In this document: positions 1-5,855 of the stretch, one piece after another
Numbering within the stretch: position 1 is the stretch's first letter
Layout of the letters: each line of letters begins with the position of its first letter
Assembly: GCA_041685075.1 (NCBI GenBank)
Contig: JAWLGN010000247.1
Location: forward strand, 1 to 8,165
DNA from: JAMCRM01 sp041685075
Lineage (GTDB): Bacteria > Acidobacteriota > Terriglobia > Bryobacterales > Bryobacteraceae
Direction of reading: 5' to 3'
DNA: 8,165 nt
Program-made: the position numbers and the translations under genes
Notes under the pieces: generated by a model
Told to the model about the DNA's origin: nothing
Database searches by the model: none
Seen by the model: only the letters and a program-made list of their open reading frames with translations

Positions 1-216
1 GCAGCGGCCGAAGTAGGGGCAGGGCGGCGGGACGCGCTGGGGCGCCGCGCGCACCACCTCCGCCAGGCGCGCCCGCACCATGCCGGGGCTCTCCCGCACG
101 GCCTCCACCCGCACCTCTTCGCCGGGCAGGACGAAGGGCGCCAGCACCACCTTGCCCTCCGCGCGGGCCAGGCCGTCGCCGCCGTAAACCAGCTTCTCCA
201 CCGTCAAGTTGAGCAC
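1..216 (-). CDS. TrmA/RlmD-family 23S rRNA (uracil-5-)-methyltransferase, N-terminal part (runs off the left edge)
   Basis: Reading the minus strand from a GTG at 216 gives 72 uninterrupted codons to the window edge. The peptide begins MLNLTVEKLVYGGDGLARAE and ends in CPYFGRC. Residues 1-58 look like a TRAM (OB-fold RNA-binding) domain with the typical 'YGGDGLAR' and 'PGEEVRVE' elements. C66 and C72 have the C-x5-C spacing of the first two ligands of the [4Fe-4S] cluster in RlmD/RumA-type m5U methyltransferases (family pattern C-x5-C-x2-C). These enzymes methylate uridine in 23S rRNA with S-adenosylmethionine in the cytoplasm. The catalytic SAM domain lies outside the window, so the paralogue (RlmD, RlmCD or TrmA-like) cannot be decided. 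The GTG is chosen because an in-frame stop lies nine codons or less upstream and the only other start is an internal TTG. The gene is divergent from trpS, with 34 bp between the two starts. Confidence 0.82.
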   Translation of the reverse strand, partial: MLNLTVEKLVYGGDGLARAEGKVVLAPFVLPGEEVRVEAVRESPGMVRARLAEVVRAAPQRVPPPCPYFGRC

Positions 217-250
217 GCGTTGTACGATAAAGGTTTACCTTCCGACTTTC

Positions 251-1234
251 ATGAAAGCACGAGTCTTCTCCGGAATGCAGCCCTCCGGCAACCTGCACAT
301 CGGCAACTACCTGGGGGCGCTGAAGAACTGGGTGCGGATCCAGTCTCAGTACGAGTGTATCTTCTGCATCGTGGATCTGCACGCCATCACGGTGTACCAG
401 GAGCCGGCCGCGCTGCGCGCCAAGATACGGGAGATCGCGGCCCTGTACCTCGCCGCGGGCATCGATCCGCGGCAATCCGCCATCATGGTGCAATCCATGG
501 TGCCGGCGCACGCGGAGCTGGCCTGGATGCTCACCTGCGTGACGCCGGTGGGCTGGCTGGAGCGCATGACGCAGTACAAGGCCAAGGCGGCCAGGCAGGA
601 ATCGGTGGGGGACGGGCTGCTGCAATACCCCGTCCTGATGGCCGCCGATATCCTGCTCTACCAGGCGGCCATCGTGCCGGTGGGGGAGGACCAGGCGCAG
701 CACCTGGAACTCACGCGCGACATCGCCCAGCGCTTCAACTCGCTCTACGGCGAAACCTTCGTGGTGCCGGGCACCAGCCTGCCGGTAGTGGGGGCGCGGA
801 TCATGGGGCTCGACGACCCCACCGTGAAGATGAGCAAGTCCGAAACGGGCGCGCACCACGCCGTGGGACTGCTCGATCCGCCCGACAATATTCGCAAAAC
901 CATTATGCGGGCCACCACGGACTCCAGCCCGGCGGTGGACTTCGACAACCTGGGGGAGGGCGTGCGCAACCTCCTCACCATCTACCAGGCCTTCACCGAG
1001 TGGGACGACGCCAGGCTGCGCGAGCACTTCACCGGCATGCGCTACGGCGAGCTGAAAAAGCAGGTGGCTGCCGTGGTTGTGGAGCACCTGGAGCATTTCC
1101 AGCAGCGCTACCGTGAGATCACCGCCGACCCGGGCTACGTGGAAGGTGTGCTGCGCGAGGGCGCCGCCCGGGTGGAGCCGCTGGCCGACGAAACCGTCAG
1201 GGAGGTAAAGCGGCGCATGGGATTGTATTGCTGA
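251..1234 (+). CDS. trpS: tryptophanyl-tRNA synthetase (class I)
   Basis: This encodes a 327-residue TrpRS, close to the usual 325-335. It charges tRNA-Trp with tryptophan using ATP in the cytoplasm. The Rossmann-fold class I signatures are both present: HIGN at residues 16-19 (the TrpRS form of HIGH) inside QPSGNLHIGNYLGA, and KMSKS at 193-197. The conserved GEDQAQHLELTRDIAQRFN region starts near residue 145. I place the start at ATG 251 (MKARVFSGMQPSG), because family members start just before this strand; a longer in-frame version from TTG 209 would overlap the divergent methyltransferase gene and add 14 unconserved residues. No good Shine-Dalgarno precedes ATG 251: AAAGG at 229-233 is 17 nt away. 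The MFS gene follows after 25 bp on the same strand, so the two may be cotranscribed. The sequence looks intact. Confidence 0.96.
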   Translation: MKARVFSGMQPSGNLHIGNYLGALKNWVRIQSQYECIFCIVDLHAITVYQEPAALRAKIREIAALYLAAGIDPRQSAIMVQSMVPAHAELAWMLTCVTPVGWLERMTQYKAKAARQESVGDGLLQYPVLMAADILLYQAAIVPVGEDQAQHLELTRDIAQRFNSLYGETFVVPGTSLPVVGARIMGLDDPTVKMSKSETGAHHAVGLLDPPDNIRKTIMRATTDSSPAVDFDNLGEGVRNLLTIYQAFTEWDDARLREHFTGMRYGELKKQVAAVVVEHLEHFQQRYREITADPGYVEGVLREGAARVEPLADETVREVKRRMGLYC

Positions 1235-1259
1235 CGGCGGGCCGGTTGCGAGGCCGCTG

Positions 1260-2534
1260 ATGCAGGGGAACGCCGTATCGGTGAGGGCCTACTGGCGGCT
1301 CTTGCGCGACAACCGCAACTTCCGCCGCCTGTGGGCCGCCCAGGTGGTCAGCGAACTGGGGGACTGGTTCTGCGTCCTGGCCATCTACAGCCTGCTGCTG
1401 GAACTGACCGGGAGCGCCGCGGCCGTGGGGCTGGCGGTGGTGCTGCAGGTGCTGCCCCAGACCTTCGCGGGACCTACCGCCGGCGTGGTGAACGACCGCG
1501 CCAGCCGCAAGCGCATCATGATCCTGGCGGACCTGGTGCGCGCCGCGGCGGTGCTGTTCGTGCTGCTGGTGCGCTCGCCGGGGGCGGTCTGGGTGCTCTA
1601 CCCGCTGCTGTTCGTCAAGAGCCTGATGGTGGCGTTTTTCGAGCCGGCGCGCCAGTCCGTGCTCCCCAACATCACCTCCCGGAAGGAGTTGATGGTGGCC
1701 AATACCCTGGCCTCCACTACGTGGTCCTTCAACCTGGCCATCGGGGCGACGCTGGGCGGCGTGGTGGCGGCGGCGGCCGGGCGCGACGCGGTCTTCGTCA
1801 TCAACGCGCTCTGCTTTCTGCTCTCGGCGGCGCTGCTCCGCGGCATGCGCTTCTCCGAACCCCATACCGACGGAATGCCGCCGCTCGGCGCCCGCGACCT
1901 GGTGGATTTCACCCCCATCATGGACGGGGTGCGCTACATCCGTTCGGACAAGCGCGTGCTCGCGACCGTGTTCGTCAAGTTCGGCATGGGGTTGATGGGT
2001 TCGAACAACGTGGTGCTGCCGGTGTTGGGGGAGCGGGTCTTTCCGGTGCGGCTGGAGGGGCTGACGCCGGAGCGCGGCGCCATGCTGGGGATGAGCCTGC
2101 TGCTGGGGGCGCGGGGCGTCGGCTCGCTGCTGGGGCCGTTTGTCGCGGGCGCCTGGTCCGGCCAGCACGAAGACCGGCTGCGGCTGGGCATCCTGTTCGG
2201 GTTCCTTCTTACGGCCGTGGGGTACGTGGCCCTGGGGTTCTCGCCGGCGGCGTGGACGGCGATGTCGGCGGTGATTCTGGCGCATGCCGGCGCCTCGGCG
2301 GTGTGGGTCTTCTCCACCACGCTGTTGCAGATGTACACGGTGGACAAGTTCCGGGGACGGGTCTTCGCCGCCGATGTGGGGCTGCTCACCATCACCATCT
2401 CTCTTACCAGCTACCTGGCCGGATGGCTGGTGGATGCGGGGCTTTCGGTGCGGGCGTTCGTGACGGCTACAGGGCTGCTGATGCTGCTGCCCACGGCGGC
2501 CTGGGGCCTGGCGATGCGCCGGATGCGGAACTGA
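1260..2534 (+). CDS. MFS transporter, EntS/MFS_3-like exporter
   Basis: This 424-residue polytopic inner-membrane protein has about twelve hydrophobic segments, at roughly residues 25-47, 52-77, 87-104, 107-125, 150-172, 174-193, 236-258, 275-300, 310-328, 330-352, 372-392 and 396-416. The loop after helix 2 (GVVNDRASRKR, 75-85) is an MFS motif A, and the N-terminus 'NRNFRRLWAAQVVSELGDW' is typical of the MFS_3 group that includes the enterobactin exporter EntS and many drug/metabolite efflux proteins. The substrate cannot be read from sequence; no siderophore or antibiotic genes are nearby. GAGG at 1250-1253 lies 6 nt before the ATG and supports this start; a GTG seven codons in is an alternative. 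It lies 25 bp after trpS and 113 bp before the next gene. Proton-driven export is inferred from the family. Confidence 0.9.
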   Translation: MQGNAVSVRAYWRLLRDNRNFRRLWAAQVVSELGDWFCVLAIYSLLLELTGSAAAVGLAVVLQVLPQTFAGPTAGVVNDRASRKRIMILADLVRAAAVLFVLLVRSPGAVWVLYPLLFVKSLMVAFFEPARQSVLPNITSRKELMVANTLASTTWSFNLAIGATLGGVVAAAAGRDAVFVINALCFLLSAALLRGMRFSEPHTDGMPPLGARDLVDFTPIMDGVRYIRSDKRVLATVFVKFGMGLMGSNNVVLPVLGERVFPVRLEGLTPERGAMLGMSLLLGARGVGSLLGPFVAGAWSGQHEDRLRLGILFGFLLTAVGYVALGFSPAAWTAMSAVILAHAGASAVWVFSTTLLQMYTVDKFRGRVFAADVGLLTITISLTSYLAGWLVDAGLSVRAFVTATGLLMLLPTAAWGLAMRRMRN

Positions 2535-2632
2535 ACCCGGCCTCGGCTGTACCGTCGTGCCGGTCCCGCACGCGTCGGCCGCCGGGGTTGGGGTTCCGCT
2601 CGGGGCGCGGGGCGTCGGCTCGCCGCCGCCGT

Positions 2633-2638
2633 TATAAT
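2633..2638 (+). promoter_or_regulatory. -10 box (perfect TATAAT) for the DUF1844-phnP-like-ribF run
   Basis: A perfect TATAAT stands in an otherwise very GC-rich 113-bp gap after the MFS gene. No hexamer resembling TTGACA lies 16-18 bp upstream. A transcription start 6-8 nt downstream would fall at about 2644-2646, only a few bases before the ATG at 2648, so the mRNA would be leaderless or almost so. The surrounding CCGTTATAATGT is nearly identical to the box before tRNA-Tyr at 7692-7703. Confidence 0.6.
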
Positions 2639-2647
2639 GTGAAAGAG

Positions 2648-2989
2648 ATGAGCGACGTGGATAAGAAAGAAACTGCACGGCCAGAGGAGGAGTACCCTCT
2701 CCCGGACGCCTCGCTCGAAACCCTGATTCGCTCCCTCGTGACGCAGGTGCAGCTTGCGCTGCTCAGCTTCGAGGGCGAAAACGGCAAGCACGAGCCGGAC
2801 CTGCGCGTGGCGCGCCACTACATCGATATGCTGGCCATGCTGCAGGAGAAGACCAGGGGCAACCTGACGCTCGAAGAGCAGCGGTTACTCGAGAATTCGT
2901 TGACGGAACTGCGCTTCCGCTACGTCCAGACCGCCGAGGAGATGAAGAAAGCGGGCACCGCCGCGGCCTCCGAGAGCGCGCAGGCTTAG
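2648..2989 (+). CDS. DUF1844 domain protein
   Basis: This 113-residue soluble protein is rich in acidic and basic residues, with no signal peptide or membrane helix. Residues 21-93 match the DUF1844 pattern, with the conserved core around 55-93 containing 'ARHYIDMLAMLQEKTRGNLT' followed by 'LLENSLTELRFRYV'. The prediction is an all-helical domain; the N-terminal 20 and C-terminal 20 residues look disordered. The family has no assigned function known to me. ATG 2648 is chosen because MSDVDKKE is a plausible start and the frame is only a shadow of the MFS gene further upstream. GTG 2639 is an in-frame alternative, but it would overlap the end of the putative -10 region. The GAAAGAG just before the ATG is too close to act as a normal Shine-Dalgarno. 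Its stop (TAG) is immediately followed by the ATG of the next gene, so an operon with the phosphodiesterase and ribF is very likely. Confidence 0.88.
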   Translation: MSDVDKKETARPEEEYPLPDASLETLIRSLVTQVQLALLSFEGENGKHEPDLRVARHYIDMLAMLQEKTRGNLTLEEQRLLENSLTELRFRYVQTAEEMKKAGTAAASESAQA

Positions 2990-3769
2990 ATGGCGCTGAA
3001 GATCACGGTCCTCGGTTCGGGCACCAGCATGGGGGTGCCCACCATCGGTTGCGATTGCGGAGTCTGCACTTCGCCGGACCCCCGCGACAACCGCCTGCGG
3101 CCGTCGATCCTGGTGACCGTCAACGGGCGCAACATCCTGATCGATACAACGCCGGATTTCCGCACCCAGGCCCTGCGCGCCAGGATCCGCCGGGTGGACG
3201 CCATCCTGTTCACCCACGAGCACGCCGACCACATCATGGGGCTGGACGACGTGCGGCCGTTCAACTTCCTGCAGCGGGAGGGCATCCCCATCTACGGCTC
3301 GCCGGAGGTGCTGGAGCGCATCCGGCGCAGCTTTCAGTACATCTTCGACGGCCAGCGCAAAGAGTCCAACGTGCCGCGGCTCACCTGCAACGAGTTGGAC
3401 GGGCAGCCGTTCGAATTATTCGGCGAGACGGTGGTGCCGGTGCCGGTGCTGCACGGCTCCTACCCCATCTACGGATTCCGCATCGGCAGGGCGGCCTACC
3501 TGACGGACCATAGCGAGGTGCCCGAGGAATCCCTGGTGTTGCTGGAGGGGCTGGACGTGCTGTTCCTGGACGCGCTGCGCTACAAGCCGCACCCGACGCA
3601 CTCGACCGTGGAGCGGTCGCTCGAAACGGCGCGGCGGGTGGGAGCGCGGCGGGTGTTCTTCACCCACATCTGCCACGATCTGCCGCACGCCCGCACCGAG
3701 GAGCGGCTGCCGCCGCACGTGCGCCTGGCCTACGATACGCTCGAGATCGACGTGGAGGATTGCGTTTAG
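2990..3769 (+). CDS. PhnP-like metallo-beta-lactamase-fold hydrolase (probable cyclic phosphodiesterase)
   Basis: The 259-residue product belongs to the PhnP/COG1235 branch of the metallo-beta-lactamase superfamily. The dinuclear metal motif HEHADH is at residues 76-81. Further likely ligands are H155 (VPVLHGS), D173 (YLTDHSE) and H226 (FFTHICHD). The N-terminus carries the branch-specific Cys cluster C21-x-C23-x2-C26 (GCDCGVCTSPDPRDNR), which binds a structural metal in PhnP, and the C-terminus keeps the PhnP-like 'LPPHVRLAYDTLEIDV' ending. E. coli PhnP opens phosphoribosyl 1,2-cyclic phosphate and other cyclic phosphates, but no phosphonate genes are present here, so the physiological substrate is open. 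It begins directly after the DUF1844 stop codon and ends one base before the ribF ATG, implying translational coupling. All catalytic residues appear intact and the protein is expected in the cytoplasm. Confidence 0.9.
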   Translation: MALKITVLGSGTSMGVPTIGCDCGVCTSPDPRDNRLRPSILVTVNGRNILIDTTPDFRTQALRARIRRVDAILFTHEHADHIMGLDDVRPFNFLQREGIPIYGSPEVLERIRRSFQYIFDGQRKESNVPRLTCNELDGQPFELFGETVVPVPVLHGSYPIYGFRIGRAAYLTDHSEVPEESLVLLEGLDVLFLDALRYKPHPTHSTVERSLETARRVGARRVFFTHICHDLPHARTEERLPPHVRLAYDTLEIDVEDCV

Positions 3770-3770
3770 G

Positions 3771-4736
3771 ATGCGGGTCTGGAGGAGGCTGGAGGAACTG
3801 CCGCCCGATTTCGGGCCAAGCTCCGTCACCATAGGGAACTTCGACGGAGTGCATGTGGGCCACCGGAGAATCATGCGGCGAGTTCGGGAAGTGGCCTCCG
3901 CGCGGGGCCTCGAGCCGACGGTCCTGACCTTCGACCCGCACCCCAGCCGCGTAGTGGCGCCCAAGCGCTCGCCTCGCCTGATGACCACCCCGGAACAGCG
4001 CGCGGCCCTCGTGGCGGAGGAAGGCATCCGGCACGTCCTGATCCTGCCCTTCACCGGGCAGGTGGCGCACTGGCCGCCGGAGGAGTTCGTGCGACGCGTG
4101 CTGGTCGAAAAGCTGCACGCGCGCGCCGTGCTGGTGGGCGATAACTTCCGCTTCGGTCACAAACAGGCGGGCAATACCGTGATGCTGGCGGAGTTGGGGC
4201 GCCGCTACGGCTTCACCACCGAAATCGTCCCGGCGGTGAGGGTGCGGGACCGGGTGGTGAGCAGCAGCGTCATCCGGGCGCTGGTGGAGAGCGGCAACGT
4301 TTCCCAAGCGGCGCGCCTGTTGACCCGTCCCTATACCCTGGAGGGCAACGTGGTGCCGGGCTACGGGGTGGGAGGGCGCCTCACCGTCCCCACTCTCAAC
4401 CTGGCCACGGCGGGCGAGTTGCTGCCCGCTTCCGGCGTCTACATCACCCGCACCACGGCGGTGCCGGACGACCGCCAGTGGCCGTCCATCACCAACGTCG
4501 GCTACCGCCCCACCTTCGACGGCAGGCGCCTGAGCATCGAGACCTACCTGCTGGAGCCGCTCGAAGGCCCCGACCCCGCGCGCCTGCGGCTGGCCTTTCT
4601 GCACCGCCTGCGCGACGAGCGGCGCTTTGACGCACCCGAGGCCCTGCGGGAACAGATCCTGCGCGACGTCGCGCGCGCCGAAACCTACTTCCGCCGCGCG
4701 GCGAAGTGGACCCGCTGCCTGCCCCAGCCTGCCTGA
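3771..4736 (+). CDS. ribF: bifunctional riboflavin kinase / FAD synthetase
   Basis: The 321-residue protein has the usual RibF length and two-domain order. The N-terminal FMN adenylyltransferase domain (about 1-170) contains GNFDGVHVGH at 22-31, FDPHP at 54-58, GDNFRFG at 123-129 and the SSSVIR motif at 164-169. The C-terminal riboflavin kinase domain (about 185-310) contains GGRLTVPTLNL at 201-211 with the nucleotide-binding P-T-x-N, TNVGYRPTF at 241-249 and the catalytic Glu257 in SIETYLL. It phosphorylates riboflavin to FMN and then adenylates FMN to FAD in the cytoplasm. The kinase motif reads LTVPT rather than the common LGFPT; this is a substitution around the conserved PT pair and not an obvious loss of function. 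The gene starts 1 nt after the phosphodiesterase stop; GGAGG at 3754-3758, inside that gene, lies 12 nt before the ATG. No FMN riboswitch precedes it. Confidence 0.95.
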   Translation: MRVWRRLEELPPDFGPSSVTIGNFDGVHVGHRRIMRRVREVASARGLEPTVLTFDPHPSRVVAPKRSPRLMTTPEQRAALVAEEGIRHVLILPFTGQVAHWPPEEFVRRVLVEKLHARAVLVGDNFRFGHKQAGNTVMLAELGRRYGFTTEIVPAVRVRDRVVSSSVIRALVESGNVSQAARLLTRPYTLEGNVVPGYGVGGRLTVPTLNLATAGELLPASGVYITRTTAVPDDRQWPSITNVGYRPTFDGRRLSIETYLLEPLEGPDPARLRLAFLHRLRDERRFDAPEALREQILRDVARAETYFRRAAKWTRCLPQPA

Positions 4737-4777
4737 GCGTTACGCATTTCCCGCTTCCCCCCGCCGCTTACCGCGTG

Positions 4778-4783
4778 TATACT
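4778..4783 (+). promoter_or_regulatory. -10-like box (TATACT) for the FecR-CHASE2 pair
   Basis: TATACT (5 of 6 to consensus) lies in the 78-bp gap after ribF. A start about 7 nt downstream would give a leader of about 25 nt that carries the Shine-Dalgarno at 4803-4809. No convincing -35 hexamer is present 16-18 bp upstream, where the sequence is TTCCCC. It suggests the pair is transcribed separately from ribF. Confidence 0.45.
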
Positions 4784-4802
4784 GAGGCAACTGTTTCACT
4801 CA

Positions 4803-4809
4803 GAGGAGG
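4803..4809 (+). promoter_or_regulatory. strong Shine-Dalgarno of the FecR-like gene
   Basis: GAGGAGG ends 5 nt before ATG 4815 and fixes that start. It is the strongest ribosome binding site in the window, where most other genes rely on coupling or have weak sites. Confidence 0.8.
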
Positions 4810-4814
4810 AGCGT

Positions 4815-5855
4815 ATGCCATACAAAATCCTTCTCGCGTGCGCCATCCTGGCGGGCGTCCTGCCTCCATGTCTGACCGCCCAGCAATGCTGTGCCGCTAC
4901 GAGCCAGCCCTGCGTCTGCGCCGCCGCAAGAGATGCCGGAGATCCTGCCGCGGCTGAAGACGTCGCGGTAGTGCGGCTGGGAACGCTGGAGCGCGAAGCG
5001 GCGCCTCCCGGCACGCAGCTCGACCCCGGCGACGAGTTGATCGGCAGCGCCGCGGGTGTGGCGGTCGAGGTGGTCTGCCCCAGCGGATCGAGCGTGAAGT
5101 TCTCCGATGCCTTCCGGGTGGTGTTGCTGCCTCCCGCCGCGGGCCAGGATTGCTCGTTCAGCCTGCTGAGCGGCAGCGTGGACATCGAAGCCGGCGCGCC
5201 CACCGAGGTGACGTCGGGACTGGTGGTGATGGGGTCCAAGCGCACCCAGTACGGCATGCGCCTGGCTCGCGAAGGGCAGCAAGTGCGGACCGAAACCCTG
5301 GTTTACGAGGGAGCGGCCGAATGCAGGCTGGTTTCAACCGGCGCGCGGTGGCTCATGGAGAGCGGGAGCAAGGCCCTCGTCGAGCGGGGCCAATGGCGGC
5401 GCGCCGGCATGTCGCGGCGCGATATGGACCGGACTGCCACGGTGAACGCCAGCCTGGACGTGGCCGGCGCGCGGGTGGCCGGGGTAAGGATCGCCTCTCC
5501 CCGCGATGTATTCGCCGAGATGAAAGCCTGGCACACCAGGGTGCTCGCCGAACCCCGCAATGCCGAAACGCGCATGCGGCTGGGCGCCCGGCAGTTGACG
5601 CTCCGCGGCGCCAATCGGGCGCTCTATCAACTCCGGAAAGCGGCGGCCATGGCTCCAACGCCCCAGATGCGCGCGTGGATCGCGGTCGTTCAGGGCAGGG
5701 CGTACGAGGAACTGGGGCGGAAGGAGGAGGCGGCGCGGCACTTCGCGGCCGCCAGAGAGTTCGACCCGGTCGTCGATAGGGCAGTCGTCGAGCGCTCGCT
5801 GAAGCTGCAGGCCAAGCCCTCGCTGCGGCGCCCTGTCCAGGCAAAGAAGCCGTGA
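4815..5855 (+). CDS. secreted FecR-like domain protein with TPR-like C-terminus
   Basis: The 346-residue product starts with a Sec signal peptide (positive K4, hydrophobic 5-18, likely cleavage after LTA at residue 22), so it should act outside the cytoplasmic membrane. C19 is not in a proper lipobox (LPPC). Residues about 46-190 resemble a FecR domain: 'PGDELIG', 'CPSGSSVKF', 'LLSGSVDIEAG' and a repeat-like beta pattern ending near 'VYEGAAECRL'. Residues about 230-320 form helical repeats; the last, 'GRAYEELGRKEEAARHFAAA' followed by REFDP, is a clear TPR-like unit. FecR domains elsewhere relay signals to anti-sigma systems or bind envelope components; no sigma factor or TonB receptor is nearby, so an iron role should not be assumed. 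The mature N-terminus is cysteine-rich (C25, C26, C33, C35). Its stop overlaps the GTG start of the CHASE2 gene by 4 nt, which implies coupled translation and a joint role. Confidence 0.78.
   Translation: MPYKILLACAILAGVLPPCLTAQQCCAATSQPCVCAAARDAGDPAAAEDVAVVRLGTLEREAAPPGTQLDPGDELIGSAAGVAVEVVCPSGSSVKFSDAFRVVLLPPAAGQDCSFSLLSGSVDIEAGAPTEVTSGLVVMGSKRTQYGMRLAREGQQVRTETLVYEGAAECRLVSTGARWLMESGSKALVERGQWRRAGMSRRDMDRTATVNASLDVAGARVAGVRIASPRDVFAEMKAWHTRVLAEPRNAETRMRLGARQLTLRGANRALYQLRKAAAMAPTPQMRAWIAVVQGRAYEELGRKEEAARHFAAAREFDPVVDRAVVERSLKLQAKPSLRRPVQAKKP

Noticed and set aside
223..228. TACGAT as a -10 box for trpS, or TATCGT on the other strand for the methyltransferase
   Set aside because: Only 4 of 6 matches each, and no -35 at a proper distance.
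209..250. Upstream TTG start for trpS
   Set aside because: It would add 14 residues absent from the family and overlap the divergent methyltransferase gene.
2535..2632. Terminator after the MFS gene
   Set aside because: Only 4-bp stems (for example ACCG/CGGT at 2551-2564) and no T tract are present; GC-rich repeats here give weak chance pairing.
1331..2647. Long upstream extension of the DUF1844 frame
   Set aside because: It is an out-of-frame reading of the MFS gene (Gly/Ala/Arg rich) that happens to lack stops. DUF1844 similarity begins only after ATG 2648.
1197..2678. 493-codon open frame on the minus strand opposite the MFS gene
   Set aside because: Composition is low-complexity (His, Arg, Gln, Pro rich), typical of the antisense shadow of a GC-rich gene. 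The + strand frame encodes a clear 12-helix transporter.
4782..4803. Inverted repeat CTGAG...CTCAG between the -10 box and the Shine-Dalgarno of the FecR-like gene
   Set aside because: A 5-bp stem with a 12-nt loop is common by chance and does not enclose the whole ribosome binding site. It is not supported as an operator.
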